From: Winogradskyella sp. | GTDB taxonomy: Bacteria; Bacteroidota; Bacteroidia; Flavobacteriales; Flavobacteriaceae | NCBI GenBank assembly: GCA_028383925.1 | Contig: JAOEWO010000009.1 | Location: 1-64,000, forward strand | Length of the DNA: 64,000 bases | Direction: 5' to 3' | Shown here: in pieces, positions 38,465-49,773 of the stretch | Layout: each line of letters starts with the position of its first letter | Position numbering within the stretch: position 1 is the stretch's first letter | Notes under the pieces: model-generated | The model's input: the letters and a program-made list of their open reading frames with translations, nothing else | Databases searched by the model: none | Told to the model about the DNA's origin: nothing | Program-made: the position numbers and the translations under genes

Positions 38465-40246
38465 CTAAGATGTAAAATTAATTAATTCGCGTCTATAAGC
38501 CGTTAATAATTTTGACTTAGATACAAAACCGTAATATTTACGGTCTTTAATAACAGGTAAATTCCAAGCTCCAGAAGACTGAAATTTTTTCATAACCACT
38601 TCCATAGAGTCATCTTCGTAATGAATATACTCAGGTGGTTTTTGCATAAATGTTTCAACTGTGGTAGAGTTGTAAAGCGACTGATCAAACATTACGGTTC
38701 TTATATCATCTAGTAATATAATACCAACAAAACTATTGTCTGTATCAGTAACTGGAAATAAATTTCGGTTAGATTTAGAGACACCATCTTTTAGCATATC
38801 GCCCAATGACATATCTGGGTGTAACGAAATAAAATCTTTCTCTATTACAGCATCTAAGGTCATTAATGTTAATACATTTTTATCTTTATCTTGTGTTAAT
38901 AGCGCACCTTTTTCTAGCAGTTCCTTGGTGTAAATTGTATGGTCTAATCCGTTTTTATTAATAATAAACGACATAGAAGCTGTAATCATTAATGGTATAA
39001 ATAGGGCATAGCCACCTGTAATTTCAGCTATTAAAAATATGGCTGTTAGTGGCGCGTGCAGTACACCAGCTATTAAACCAGACATACCAATTAAAGTAAA
39101 GTTAGCTTCAGAAACAGAAAAGCCCAGACCACAATTATTAATAACCTTAGCAACCACATTTCCTAAAGCACTTCCCATAACTAAAGTTGGTATTATGATT
39201 CCGCCAGAGCCTCCTGCTGCAAAAGTCGTGGTCATTGCTATGGCTTTAAAAAGTGTGATGCCAAATAGTAGGCCAATAACAATCCAAATATTATCTAAAT
39301 AAGCATCAAAAGGGGTGTTTCCTAAAGCTTTAATATCATTGCCAGCCATTAAATCATTTATAAAACTAAAACCTTCACCATAAAGTGGTGGAATAAAAAA
39401 TAACATCACACCTATGGCTAAACCACCAATAATAAGTTTGTGTTTTGCAGATTTAAAGCGGTTAAAGAAGTTGGTAATACCAAAGTATATTTTAGAAAAA
39501 TAAATTGAAGCAATACCAGTACCAATTCCTAAAAGGATATAAAATAACGTGTCTTTAATGGCAAACTTTTCTGAGACTGTAAAATCTAATAATACACTAT
39601 CACCCAAAAAAAAGTATGATGTAATTACAGAAGAGACAGAAGCAATTAAAAGCGGTAATAACGAGGCAAAAGTAAGATCTAAACTAAAGACTTCAATAGC
39701 AAAAATTATGGCAGCTATCGGAGATTTAAAAATTGAAGCGATGGCACCTGCAGATGCACAAGCTATAAGCAAACTTCGTGTTTTTTTGTCTACATGTAAC
39801 CATCTGCTTAAGTTAGAACTTAAGGCTGAAGCAGATAAAATTGCTGGGCCTAACAACCCAACCGAACCTCCAAACCCTACGGTTAAAGGTGCGGTAATTA
39901 ATGGTAAATAAATATTTTTTTTATCTATAATACCATTGCGTTTAGACAAAGCATATAAAATAGTAGGTATAGCGTGGCCACTTGGTTTTTTAGTTACATA
40001 TTTTACAAAAAGATACACCAATAGTAAACCAATAATTGGTAAGATAAAGTAAATGCTATTTTGAGTAAGTACAATACCTTTCTCTAAAATAGCCTCTATA
40101 GTAAAGGTTATATTTTTTATAGTTACAGAGACGATACCAGCTAATAACCCAATAATTAAGCTTAGTAAAAACACAAAGTTTTTTTCAGAGATATGTTTAT
40201 ATCTCCAAATATGTAAGCGTTTAAAAATCTTTGATTTTGTTGGCAC
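38465..40246 (-). CDS. ClC-family chloride channel/transporter with CBS domains
   Basis: GFGGSVGLLGPAILSASALSS, KSPIAAIIFAIEVFSLD, TTFAAGGSGGIIIPTLVMGSALG; C-terminal CBS pair. Confidence 0.9.
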   Translation of the reverse strand: MPTKSKIFKRLHIWRYKHISEKNFVFLLSLIIGLLAGIVSVTIKNITFTIEAILEKGIVLTQNSIYFILPIIGLLLVYLFVKYVTKKPSGHAIPTILYALSKRNGIIDKKNIYLPLITAPLTVGFGGSVGLLGPAILSASALSSNLSRWLHVDKKTRSLLIACASAGAIASIFKSPIAAIIFAIEVFSLDLTFASLLPLLIASVSSVITSYFFLGDSVLLDFTVSEKFAIKDTLFYILLGIGTGIASIYFSKIYFGITNFFNRFKSAKHKLIIGGLAIGVMLFFIPPLYGEGFSFINDLMAGNDIKALGNTPFDAYLDNIWIVIGLLFGITLFKAIAMTTTFAAGGSGGIIIPTLVMGSALGNVVAKVINNCGLGFSVSEANFTLIGMSGLIAGVLHAPLTAIFLIAEITGGYALFIPLMITASMSFIINKNGLDHTIYTKELLEKGALLTQDKDKNVLTLMTLDAVIEKDFISLHPDMSLGDMLKDGVSKSNRNLFPVTDTDNSFVGIILLDDIRTVMFDQSLYNSTTVETFMQKPPEYIHYEDDSMEVVMKKFQSSGAWNLPVIKDRKYYGFVSKSKLLTAYRRELINFTS

Positions 40247-40260
40247 AGTTTAAATCTAAT

Positions 40261-40290
40261 AAAAAATCCTGCAAGAAGCAGGATTTTAAT
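40261..40290. terminator. intrinsic terminator
   Basis: AAAATCCTGC-aaga-GCAGGATTTT. Confidence 0.6.
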
Positions 40291-40293
40291 AGT

Positions 40294-42048
40294 TTATGAT
40301 TTTAAATTCAATTTTAAACTTAGTTCCTTTAGTTGCTCATCATCAATTGGTGCTGGTGCATCTATCATAACATCGCGACCCGAGTTATTTTTAGGGAATG
40401 CAATAAAATCGCGTATCGTTTCTTGGCCTCCTAAAATGGCAACCAATCTATCTAAGCCAAAAGCTAAACCTCCATGTGGTGGTGCTCCATATTCAAAAGC
40501 ATCCATTAAGAAACCGAATTGCGCTTTTGCATCTTCATCAGAGAAGCCTAAATGTTTTAACATAATGGCTTGTGTTGCTTTATCATGAATTCTGATAGAG
40601 CCTCCTCCAATTTCGTTTCCGTTTAATACTAAATCGTAAGCATTGGCTTTTACATCACCAGGATGGGTGTCTAATAATTCTATTTGTCCGGGTTTTGGTG
40701 AAGTGAATGGATGGTGCATGGCATGGTAATGCCCTGTTTCTTCATCTAATTCTAATAATGGGAAATCTATAACCCAAAGTGGTGCAAATACTTTAGGATC
40801 TCTTAACCCTAAACGTGTTGCTAATTCCATACGTAAGGCACTCAATTGTGCGCGTACTTTATTGGTGTCTCCAGATAATACACAAACTAAGTCTCCTTTT
40901 TTAGCTCCTGTAATTTCTGCCCATTTTGCTAAGTCGTCTTGGTCGTAAAATTTATCTACTGAAGACTTAAAGCTTCCATCGTCGTTACAACGGCTATAAA
41001 TCATACCTAAAGCACCAACTTGCGGACGCTTTACCCAATCTATTAATTTATCTATTTCTTTTCTTGTATAGTTATTTCCACCTGGTACAGCAATACCAAC
41101 AACCAATTCTGCATTATTAAAAACACCGAAGTCTTTATGTTGTGCAACAGCATTTAATTCTCCAAATTCCATTCCAAATCTAATGTCTGGTTTGTCGTTT
41201 CCGTACAAACGCATGGCGTCATCGTAAAGCATTCTTGGGAATTTTTCAACGTCTACACCATTCACCTCTTTTAGTAAATGACGTGTTAAACCTTCAAAAA
41301 CATTTAAAATATCTTCTTGCTCTACAAACGCCATTTCACAATCTATTTGTGTAAATTCTGGCTGACGATCGGCACGTAAATCTTCATCTCTAAAGCACTT
41401 TACAATCTGAAAGTATTTGTCCATACCACCAACCATCAATAATTGTTTGAAGGTTTGAGGTGATTGTGGAAGCGCGTAAAACTGTCCTTCATTCATACGA
41501 GAAGGCACTACAAAATCTCGAGCTCCTTCTGGTGTAGATTTTATTAAATAGGGTGTTTCTACTTCTATAAAACCATCACCCGAAAGGTAATTTCTAACCT
41601 CTTGTGTTACTTTAGCTCTAAATATTAAGCTTTCTTTTACAGGGTTACGACGAATATCTAGGTAGCGATATTTCATACGTAAGTCGTCACCACCATCTGT
41701 TTTATCTTCAATAGTAAAAGGCGGTACTAAAGAGGCGTTTAATATATTTAATTCAGACACTAAAACCTCTACATCTCCGGTTGGAATATTTGGATTTTTA
41801 GACGCACGTTCTATAACGTTTCCTTTAACCTGTATTACAAATTCGCGTCCTAACTTAGACGCTTTTTCCATTAAGTCTTTTGAGGTGCGTTCTTCATCAA
41901 AGTAAAGTTGTGTAATGCCATAACGATCTCGTAAATCGATATAAATCATAAACCCTTTATCTCTTATTCCTTGAACCCAACCCGAAAGTGTAACTTCTGT
42001 ATTATTGTGTGATGCTCTTAATTCACCACAATTGTGACTTCTGTACAT
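40294..42048 (-). CDS. aspS: aspartate--tRNA ligase
   Basis: [79 protein letters not shown]. Confidence 0.96.
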   Translation of the reverse strand: MYRSHNCGELRASHNNTEVTLSGWVQGIRDKGFMIYIDLRDRYGITQLYFDEERTSKDLMEKASKLGREFVIQVKGNVIERASKNPNIPTGDVEVLVSELNILNASLVPPFTIEDKTDGGDDLRMKYRYLDIRRNPVKESLIFRAKVTQEVRNYLSGDGFIEVETPYLIKSTPEGARDFVVPSRMNEGQFYALPQSPQTFKQLLMVGGMDKYFQIVKCFRDEDLRADRQPEFTQIDCEMAFVEQEDILNVFEGLTRHLLKEVNGVDVEKFPRMLYDDAMRLYGNDKPDIRFGMEFGELNAVAQHKDFGVFNNAELVVGIAVPGGNNYTRKEIDKLIDWVKRPQVGALGMIYSRCNDDGSFKSSVDKFYDQDDLAKWAEITGAKKGDLVCVLSGDTNKVRAQLSALRMELATRLGLRDPKVFAPLWVIDFPLLELDEETGHYHAMHHPFTSPKPGQIELLDTHPGDVKANAYDLVLNGNEIGGGSIRIHDKATQAIMLKHLGFSDEDAKAQFGFLMDAFEYGAPPHGGLAFGLDRLVAILGGQETIRDFIAFPKNNSGRDVMIDAPAPIDDEQLKELSLKLNLKS

Positions 42049-42131
42049 TGTAATTTATTGACTATAAATAGGCTGCAAATTTAGCACTATTATTAATAAT
42101 ATAAGAGTTGTAAAAGCGCTTTTGTACGTGT

Positions 42132-42845
42132 TTATTTTTTTATAAACTGTTTAATTGTGCAATAGCCACCACTATAGGCTTTAAGAAAGTAAGTTCCTTT
42201 TGAAAATTTAGAGACATCAATAGTAGACACAGTTTTTTTTATTGATTTTAAAATTTCTCCTGTTATAGCGTAAATTTCAATACGCTCAATAGTATTTATT
42301 TTAGTAGTGATGGTAATGGTGTTTGTTGTAGGATTTGGGTGTATATTAATTTCTACCCATTTGTTGTCTGGCTCACTTAAAATTACGGCTTCATAATAAG
42401 CAATATCGCCATTTGGTGCCATAATTGTTAAGGTACTTAAATCGTTAATAGTATTTATGGTATAAGATAGAGGTATATCTATTGTGTTGTAAAAAAAATT
42501 AAAATAGTTAGTTTCAAAACTCAGGTTTTCGGTAAGTCCACAAACTATTAGTGTTTGTGCTAAACCAGAAATTATAAATGTCATTTCTGGGTCGTTATAG
42601 GTGATGTTATTACCAGATGAAGTTAAACTATTACAGACTCCACTGCTAAAAGCGTCAGTATTTGGGTCATTATCGTTAGTCAATTCTAAGGTAACACTTG
42701 CTACTTCGTTATTACTTGGTGCTGCTATTTCGTTACCACCAATTATAATACGTGTGCAATGCCATGTAACATCTACTAAGCTTTCACTCTGACTAAATAG
42801 TAATAGTGGAAAAATGAGTGTAATTATTGAGCTTAGTATTTTCAT
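42132..42845 (-). CDS. T9SS sorting domain-containing secreted protein
   Basis: Signal peptide; C-terminal INIHPNPTTNTITITTKINTIERIEIYAITGEILKSI...GTYFLKAYS. Confidence 0.75.
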   Translation of the reverse strand: MKILSSIITLIFPLLLFSQSESLVDVTWHCTRIIIGGNEIAAPSNNEVASVTLELTNDNDPNTDAFSSGVCNSLTSSGNNITYNDPEMTFIISGLAQTLIVCGLTENLSFETNYFNFFYNTIDIPLSYTINTINDLSTLTIMAPNGDIAYYEAVILSEPDNKWVEINIHPNPTTNTITITTKINTIERIEIYAITGEILKSIKKTVSTIDVSKFSKGTYFLKAYSGGYCTIKQFIKK

Positions 42846-42879
42846 GATAAAGTATATCTATAAAGATAAAAAATTAAAT

Positions 42880-42914
42880 AAAAGCGCCACAACATTTGTT
42901 GTGGCGCTTTCTGC
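42880..42914. terminator. intrinsic terminator
   Basis: AAAGCGCCACAACA-tt-TGTTGTGGCGCTTT. Confidence 0.75.
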
Positions 42915-42968
42915 TATTAATATAACCTCAGTAAATTAGCTGCGATTTTTATTTTTAAATAGTTCTTT

Positions 42969-45900
42969 TTATAAGGCACTTTCGTCTAAGCGCTTATCTA
43001 TATTAAGGGTGCCTTTAGTTGCTAAATCGTTAGACTCAATTGTTTTAGAATTATGAAACCACATCTTTAATCTCATACTTAAAAAGAATAAAATAGGAAC
43101 AACTATAAGGGTAAGAAATGTGGCTATAAAAAGACCATAAATTACGGTCCAAGCTAGTGGTCCCCAAAAAACCACGTTATCACCACCCATATAAATATTA
43201 GGATTAAAATCTGCAAACAGTGTAAAGAAGTTAATATTTAAGCCAATTGCTAACGGTATTAATCCTAAAATAGTAGTAATTGCAGTTAAAAGCACAGGCC
43301 TTAAACGCGCTTTACCTGCTTTTACAATACTATTAAAAAGATCGTCTTTAGTTAAATAATCTTCTTTTTCTAAGCCTAAATCGTTCTTCTTTCTATCTAT
43401 AAGTAATTGTGCATAATCTAATAATACTACACCGTTGTTTACAACGATTCCGGCAAGCGATATAATACCAACCATGGTCATCATAATAACAAAAGCACTA
43501 CCCGAAATTACCAAGCCACCAAATACACCAATTAAACTCAAAAATATAGCCAACATAATAATAGTTGGTTTTGAAATTGAATTAAATTGAAAAATTAAAA
43601 TAAAGAAAATTAAACCAAGACCTGTAAAGAAGGCTCCCATTAAAAAAGCCATTTGCTTGTTTTGCTCTTCAATTTGCCCTGTGTAATCAACCTTAACATC
43701 AGAAGGTAAATTATCGTAACTCTTCATTTCATTCTGAATTTGAGTTACAATTGCACCTGCATCTGTATAGCCAGGCGCTAAAGCAGAATATATAGTTACT
43801 ACACGTTTGGTGTCTCTATGCTTTATAGCGCTAAAACCAGAGTTATTTTTTTGACTGGCAACTGCAGACAACGGAATTTCTTTTATTTTACCCGTGTTAT
43901 CTCTAAAGGTTATATTTTGGTTAAACAAGGCGCTTTTATTATATCTATTTTCTTCATTGAAGCGTACATAAATATCAAAATCATCACCATCTTGCTTGTA
44001 AATACCGGCTTTAGACCCAAAGATAGAATTACGTAATTGACTACCAATTTGGTTAGCACTAACACCTAATTCGCCAGCTTTTTCTCTGTCTATCTCAACC
44101 TGCATGGTTGGTTTGTCTTTATTAACATCTATTTTAAGCTCATCAATACCAGGTATACTTCTCGAATTAATAAATTCTCGCATTTGCTCTGCAACAGCTA
44201 TTAATTGGTTATAGTCATTACCCTCAATCTCAACATTAATTGGCGAGCCAGCAGGTGGCCCATTCGCATCTTTTTCAACAGAAATTAATACTCCCGGAAA
44301 AATACCAACTAAGGCTTTTTGTACTTTTTGTCTTAAAATTTCACTGTCTTCGCCACGACGGTATTTGTACTCGCGCATAGATGCTGTAATTTTAGCTTTG
44401 TGCGGAATTTCGGCTTCAGAGCCACCATCTGTTTGTGGATTACCAGCACCTTTACCAACCTGCGAAACGGCACTTTCTACTAAGAAGTTTTTACCGTCAT
44501 CAATATATTGACTCTGGTTAATTACCTCGTAGACGCGTGTTTCAATTTTGCTAGTAATAGCATTGGTTTTTTCTATAGCTGTACCTTCTGGGTATTCTAT
44601 ATAAACAATAATTTGATTTGGTTTGTTGTCTGGAAAAAATTCAATTTTTGTACGTTTCTGGTCTATTGAAGTCCCAAATGCCATAAATGCAGCAATTAAT
44701 AATAAAAAGGTGCCTATACTTAAAATATAAGGACGCTTTTTAGATAAGGCTCCACTTAACATACGCTCGTACCAGTTTTCAAGTTTTACTAACGATTTTG
44801 TTTGAAAGTTATTGGCCCATTTTCTAATAAAGAAACGGTAAGCCCAAAGTAAAAGGGCTGTAAAAATCATTACGGTACCTAGACCACGATATGTACCGCC
44901 AAAAATTAAAATTAATAAACCAATACCACCAACAATACTAGTAGTTTTTATAATTTGTTTAATAGGCATTTCTTTATCATCAATCTTCATAAATTGAGAT
45001 ACTAATACCGAGTTAAAAAAGATGGCTACAAATAATGAAGAGCCTAAAACTATAGATAATGTAATAGGTAAAATTTTCATAAACTCACCCATTATACCAG
45101 GCCAAAAGGCTAATGGTACAAAAGCTGCCACTGTTGTTAATGTTGAAATTATAATAGGAAATGCAATTTCTCCAATACCTACTTTTGCTGCTTTTAAACG
45201 ACTTAGGCCTTCGTCTTCCATTAAGCGGTAAACGTTTTCTACAACTACAATACCGTTATCTACTAACATACCAAGTCCCATAATAAGACCAAAAAGCACC
45301 ATCGTATTTAAACTATAACCAATAGCGCCTAAAATCATTAAAGACATAAACATAGACATTGGTATAGCAAAACCAACAAATAGGGCATTTTTAAATCCTA
45401 AAAAGAACATTAAAACCGTCACCACTAAAATAACACCAAAGATGATATTGTTTACCAGATCATCAACTTGGCCAATAGTAACCGACGATTGGTCGTTTGT
45501 AATTGAAACTTCTAAATCTTTAGGAAATACATTTTTAACAGCATTTTCTTTTATCACTCTTATTTGTTCTGCGGCGGCAACCATGTTTTTGCCTGCACGT
45601 TTTTTTACGTCTAGCATTACTACGGGTTTGCCCGATTTTCTTGCATAGGTTGTTAGATCTTCTTCTTTAAAAGCAACAGTTGCAACATCTTTAAGGTAAA
45701 TAGCATTTCCGTTTTCAGCTTTAACAACAAAGTTTTCAAGCTCAGATGGTGTTTCTATTTCGCCAATAATACGTATAGTTCTGCGTTGGCCACTTGCTTT
45801 TAAGTTACCGGCAGACTGTGTAACGTTTCCGTTACCAATAGCGCTAAGAATATCATTAAAAGTTACCTTAGCGGCCATCATCTTATAAATATCAACGGCA

Positions 45901-46505
45901 ACTTCAACTTCTTTTTCTTGCGCTCCTCTAATGTCTGCTTTTTTAATTTCAGGTAAATCTTCTATTTCATCTTGCAGGTATTCTGCATAATCCTTTAATT
46001 TTTCAATAGGATAATCACCAGAAATATTAATATTTAAGATGGGCATTTCTTCAGATAAGCTTAACTCAAAAACATCTGGTTCTACTTTTGCACCATTAAA
46101 TGTTGGCCAATCTTCACCAGAAGTTTCAGAGTCTATTTCATCTTTTACTTTCTGTTTGGCCTGTTCTACCGTAATGTTTTCATCGAACTCTACCATTAAC
46201 ATAGAGTAATCTTCTTGCGATGTTGAGGTGATTTCTACAACGTTACTTACCGTTTTTAGTTTATCTTCTAACGGATCTGTAACTAATTTCTCAATATCTT
46301 CTGCAGTATTACCAGGATAAATGGTACTTATATAGATCTTAGTTTCGTTAACCTCTGGAAAGTTTTCTCGAGGCATACTAAAGAAAGCAGAAACACCAAG
46401 AAATAAAAACACAGCGATAAGCACATACATCGTGGTTTTGTTATTTATAGCCCAAGATGAGAGACCAAATTCTTTATCTATATTTTTTTTCTTTTTACTC
46501 TCCAT
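42969..46505 (-). CDS. RND efflux transporter permease subunit
   Basis: FPEVNETKIYISTIYPGNTAEDIEKLVTDPLE, GLGMLVDNGIVVVENVYRLME, VVNNGVVLLDYAQ. Confidence 0.92.
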   Translation of the reverse strand: MESKKKKNIDKEFGLSSWAINNKTTMYVLIAVFLFLGVSAFFSMPRENFPEVNETKIYISTIYPGNTAEDIEKLVTDPLEDKLKTVSNVVEITSTSQEDYSMLMVEFDENITVEQAKQKVKDEIDSETSGEDWPTFNGAKVEPDVFELSLSEEMPILNINISGDYPIEKLKDYAEYLQDEIEDLPEIKKADIRGAQEKEVEVAVDIYKMMAAKVTFNDILSAIGNGNVTQSAGNLKASGQRRTIRIIGEIETPSELENFVVKAENGNAIYLKDVATVAFKEEDLTTYARKSGKPVVMLDVKKRAGKNMVAAAEQIRVIKENAVKNVFPKDLEVSITNDQSSVTIGQVDDLVNNIIFGVILVVTVLMFFLGFKNALFVGFAIPMSMFMSLMILGAIGYSLNTMVLFGLIMGLGMLVDNGIVVVENVYRLMEDEGLSRLKAAKVGIGEIAFPIIISTLTTVAAFVPLAFWPGIMGEFMKILPITLSIVLGSSLFVAIFFNSVLVSQFMKIDDKEMPIKQIIKTTSIVGGIGLLILIFGGTYRGLGTVMIFTALLLWAYRFFIRKWANNFQTKSLVKLENWYERMLSGALSKKRPYILSIGTFLLLIAAFMAFGTSIDQKRTKIEFFPDNKPNQIIVYIEYPEGTAIEKTNAITSKIETRVYEVINQSQYIDDGKNFLVESAVSQVGKGAGNPQTDGGSEAEIPHKAKITASMREYKYRRGEDSEILRQKVQKALVGIFPGVLISVEKDANGPPAGSPINVEIEGNDYNQLIAVAEQMREFINSRSIPGIDELKIDVNKDKPTMQVEIDREKAGELGVSANQIGSQLRNSIFGSKAGIYKQDGDDFDIYVRFNEENRYNKSALFNQNITFRDNTGKIKEIPLSAVASQKNNSGFSAIKHRDTKRVVTIYSALAPGYTDAGAIVTQIQNEMKSYDNLPSDVKVDYTGQIEEQNKQMAFLMGAFFTGLGLIFFILIFQFNSISKPTIIMLAIFLSLIGVFGGLVISGSAFVIMMTMVGIISLAGIVVNNGVVLLDYAQLLIDRKKNDLGLEKEDYLTKDDLFNSIVKAGKARLRPVLLTAITTILGLIPLAIGLNINFFTLFADFNPNIYMGGDNVVFWGPLAWTVIYGLFIATFLTLIVVPILFFLSMRLKMWFHNSKTIESNDLATKGTLNIDKRLDESAL

Positions 46506-47685
46506 CTTCGTCTTCTTTATAATTAATTACATCTACAGATTGTCCGTCTCTTACACTTCTCGCACCTTCTTTAACAATTTCAGCACCATTTACTAGACCA
46601 GAAAGTACTTCAATAATATCACCTTGAGTTTTACCTGTTTTAATAATAACACGCTTTGCTTTACCAATACCATTACTATTTTTGTTACTTACCACATAGA
46701 CAAATTGCTCACCAGCTGCGTTTTCAGAAATGACGCTTTGCGGTATTAAAAGTGCTTCTTTATTGGTGTAATCGTTAATTTTTAAACGTGCAGTAAGATT
46801 AGGTTTAATAGACTTATCTTTATTTGGCACTGCAATTTCTACTTTAAAGGTTCTGTTTGCAGGATTAATAAAATCACTAGCTTGGCGTACTTTAGTTGCT
46901 ATAGTTTTTCCTAAAACAGGTAAACTTACTTCAACATTTTTACCAGCTACAACGTCTATTACGTAACGCTCTGGCACCTCAGTTTCAATATACATATTAT
47001 CTAAATTAACAATACGCATTAATGGTGTTTGCCCTGCGCCAACCACGTTGCCTTGCTCTGTTATAATATCATCTATTGTACCAGAAAAAGGCGCTCTCAC
47101 TGTTGTTTTAGCTATTTGTTTGTTTAATTGATTAACAGCTTCCTTTTGAGACTCGTAAGTAGATTTGGCTTGTAAATATTGCATTTCACTTCCAATATTT
47201 TGATCCCATAGACGCTTCTGACGTTCAAAAGTTGTTTTAGCTAATGCAGATTGTATTTTTAACTGCGCTACTTGTTGACTTAAACCTCCATCATCAATTT
47301 TTGCCAATATCTGCCCTTTACTAACGTTTTGTCCTTCTTTAACATACACATGTGTTAATATGCCATTATACTCTGGTGTAATTGTAAGAAGATCTTTTGT
47401 TGTTACGTTTCCTTGAAGTTCTATAACATGATTAAAAACTTCATTATTTGCTTTAAATGTGGTTATTAATGGAATGTTTTTGGTCGTATCCATTACTTTT
47501 ATTTTATCATCTAAAAGCTTTATTTGGTCACTAAGTGTTTGTTGCTCATTAACAAGACTACCTCTTTTTTCTCTTAAGGTTTTAAGGTCTCCTTTTTCTA
47601 AAACGGTCTCAACAGAATTCTTTTTTTCACCTGAACAGGAAACCAGAATAAGTGCTACAATTAGTATTTGATATATATGTTTCAT
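46495..47685 (-). CDS. RND efflux periplasmic adaptor (MFP) lipoprotein
   Basis: Lipobox VSCSG; HVYVKEGQNVSKGQILAKIDDGGL; TTVRAPFSGTIDDIITEQGNVVGAGQ. Confidence 0.9.
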   Translation of the reverse strand: MKHIYQILIVALILVSCSGEKKNSVETVLEKGDLKTLREKRGSLVNEQQTLSDQIKLLDDKIKVMDTTKNIPLITTFKANNEVFNHVIELQGNVTTKDLLTITPEYNGILTHVYVKEGQNVSKGQILAKIDDGGLSQQVAQLKIQSALAKTTFERQKRLWDQNIGSEMQYLQAKSTYESQKEAVNQLNKQIAKTTVRAPFSGTIDDIITEQGNVVGAGQTPLMRIVNLDNMYIETEVPERYVIDVVAGKNVEVSLPVLGKTIATKVRQASDFINPANRTFKVEIAVPNKDKSIKPNLTARLKINDYTNKEALLIPQSVISENAAGEQFVYVVSNKNSNGIGKAKRVIIKTGKTQGDIIEVLSGLVNGAEIVKEGARSVRDGQSVDVINYKEDEDGE

Positions 47686-47698
47686 ATGGGTTGGTTAA

Positions 47699-49042
47699 TT
47701 AATTATTGATTGGTGTATTTAAAATAGTTTCTAATGTAGCTTTAGAGTTTATAACATCTAACATAGCTTGTAATAACTCTTGTTGTGCGGTATATAATTG
47801 TGTTTGTGCTTGTCTTAGTTGAAAGCTTGAACCAATACCTTCAAAGAATTTGGTTTGGTTTTTAGTTTCTATACGCTCAGCAAGTGCTAGGTTTTGTTTT
47901 TTATTTGCATAATCTTCAATAGCAAATTGGTAATCGCTTTTTGCCGATGCCATTTGTAGTTTTATACGTTGCTCAGTTTCTGTTAACTGCGTCTCGGCTT
48001 TTTCTAAGTTAATTTTTGCACGCTGTGTTGCAGAACTTCGCATGCCAGAGCTAAAAATAGGAATGCTAAGGTTAACGCCAAATAACGACGAACCAAACCA
48101 ACGTTGGTCGTTATTTAAAAATGAAAAATCATTAGAAAAAGCAGAATAACCACCGTTTAAAAAAGCGTTTAAAGTTGGCAGCGCTTTACTTTTTTCTAAT
48201 TTTACCATAAGTGCTTTTGCTTTAGTATCATTATTAGCAATGAGATAATCTATAGTTTTTTCAGGGTTGTTTTCTTCGTCTAATAAAGATAAAGACATGT
48301 TGTTTTGAGCTAAAGTTTCTAAATTATCGCTAAGCTCTAAAGTGTTGTAAACGTCTCGTCCTAATGTAATATTTAGCATTTGGTAAGCTAAAGTTTTTAG
48401 CCTAGTAACATTATTAAGATTGCTTTTTACACTAGATAGGGTAATTTGAAGCTGCTCTACACTTTCTTCATCGCCCAAGCCATTTTTATAAATTTTGGTG
48501 GTTTCAAAAAGATTTTTTTCTAAAACAACTATATTTCGGTTTAAGATAATTAGACTTTCTTCTGCAAGTAATACATTGCCGTAAGCATCAATAACTGCTT
48601 TTCTTACGTCGAGATCGGTTTTAGTTTTTGCATTTTCAGAAATTTCTAAAAACACCTTTGCAGATTGCAGAGCGACTAAATACGAGCCATCAAATATTTT
48701 TTGGTCTACCGTTGCAAATACATTTGCGCTTTGTTGGGTGCCAAAAATAACATCTTGAAATGTGCCTGGTTGCCCGCCAAAAATTTCAGCCGGAATTACA
48801 GAAACTTGTTGTTTTAAAAAGTTTTGGTAATCTGCTCTTGCACTTATTTGTGGTAAACCAGATGCTGTAGTTTCCCATTTTTGTTGTTTTGCAGCTGCAA
48901 TATCTCGAGAGGCGTTTATAGCAGTTCTGTTATTTTCTAAAGCGAAGTCTATGGCTTCTTGTAGTGAAAAGCGTTGCGGTTTTTGTTGCGAAAACCCTAA
49001 GCTAAAACACAGTAGTAAAATAATTATTGAAAAGTGTTTCAT
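47699..49042 (-). CDS. TolC family outer membrane efflux protein
   Basis: FSLQEAIDFALENNRTAINASRDI; LRQAQTQLYTAQQELLQAMLDVINSKATLETIL. Confidence 0.9.
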   Translation of the reverse strand: MKHFSIIILLLCFSLGFSQQKPQRFSLQEAIDFALENNRTAINASRDIAAAKQQKWETTASGLPQISARADYQNFLKQQVSVIPAEIFGGQPGTFQDVIFGTQQSANVFATVDQKIFDGSYLVALQSAKVFLEISENAKTKTDLDVRKAVIDAYGNVLLAEESLIILNRNIVVLEKNLFETTKIYKNGLGDEESVEQLQITLSSVKSNLNNVTRLKTLAYQMLNITLGRDVYNTLELSDNLETLAQNNMSLSLLDEENNPEKTIDYLIANNDTKAKALMVKLEKSKALPTLNAFLNGGYSAFSNDFSFLNNDQRWFGSSLFGVNLSIPIFSSGMRSSATQRAKINLEKAETQLTETEQRIKLQMASAKSDYQFAIEDYANKKQNLALAERIETKNQTKFFEGIGSSFQLRQAQTQLYTAQQELLQAMLDVINSKATLETILNTPINN

Positions 49043-49048
49043 TATTAT

Positions 49049-49654
49049 TTATGATTGATTTTTTGTTATAAACTGATTTAATATTTCTAATCCTTTTTCT
49101 GTAACAATAGCTCTAAGGTGATATTCTAAGTAACTCTCCATTAAATAATCCATTTGGTAGTGCTCTGTCGGAAAAAACATATTGTCTTTAATACCAGTCA
49201 TACCTGTAAAATACATTCTAGAAATAAAATCGACGTCTATAGTATTTCTAAAAACCTCAGTTGCTACTCCATGCGCTAGGCTGTCTTCAACAGATTTGTG
49301 CATTTTATCGAATTGCTTAATTTTTAACTGGTTATGAATTTGAGGGTAGTATTTTTTGAGTTGGTACTGTGGTGATGCCTTTTCGTTTTTAAGATGGTGC
49401 ATTACAAACATTTTAATGGAGTAAAGCTCTTCAATTGGGTTAGATGCCGTGTTGCATATATGATCTATGCCATTACAAATAGTATCAAATAAGTTAAATG
49501 TTACAGCTTCAACTAATTTAGTTTTATTGCTAAAATGTACATAAATAGTCTTTTTAGAAATGCCCATAGCATTAGCAATATCATCCATGGTAACACTCTT
49601 AAACCCTAGGGTTAAAAAAAGTTCTGATGATTTATGTAAAATGTTTTCTCTCAT
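49049..49654 (-). CDS. TetR/AcrR family transcriptional regulator
   Basis: MRENILHKSSELFLTLGFKSVTMDDIANAMGISKKTIYVHFSNKTKLVEAV. Confidence 0.9.
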   Translation of the reverse strand: MRENILHKSSELFLTLGFKSVTMDDIANAMGISKKTIYVHFSNKTKLVEAVTFNLFDTICNGIDHICNTASNPIEELYSIKMFVMHHLKNEKASPQYQLKKYYPQIHNQLKIKQFDKMHKSVEDSLAHGVATEVFRNTIDVDFISRMYFTGMTGIKDNMFFPTEHYQMDYLMESYLEYHLRAIVTEKGLEILNQFITKNQS

Positions 49655-49663
49655 ATTAGTTGG

Positions 49664-49705
49664 CAAATGTACGTAAGGAAACTTTAAAAACAAAAAAAGT
49701 TTCCT
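49664..49705 (-). promoter_or_regulatory. TetR promoter (-7 TACATTTG, minus) and operator-like inverted repeat
   Basis: Perfect 10-bp inverted repeat AGGAAACTTT-N10-AAAGTTTCCT at 49676-49705; TACATTTG on the minus strand at 49664-49671. Confidence 0.6.
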
Positions 49706-49773
49706 AAGTTTTAGTCTTTTTTTTACAGCCCTAACATTGCAATAAAATATGATGAAAGCATTATTTTTGTGCT

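Noticed and set aside
39549-39911. 120-aa plus-strand ORF
   Set aside because: Antisense to the ClC transporter; compositional shadow ORF.
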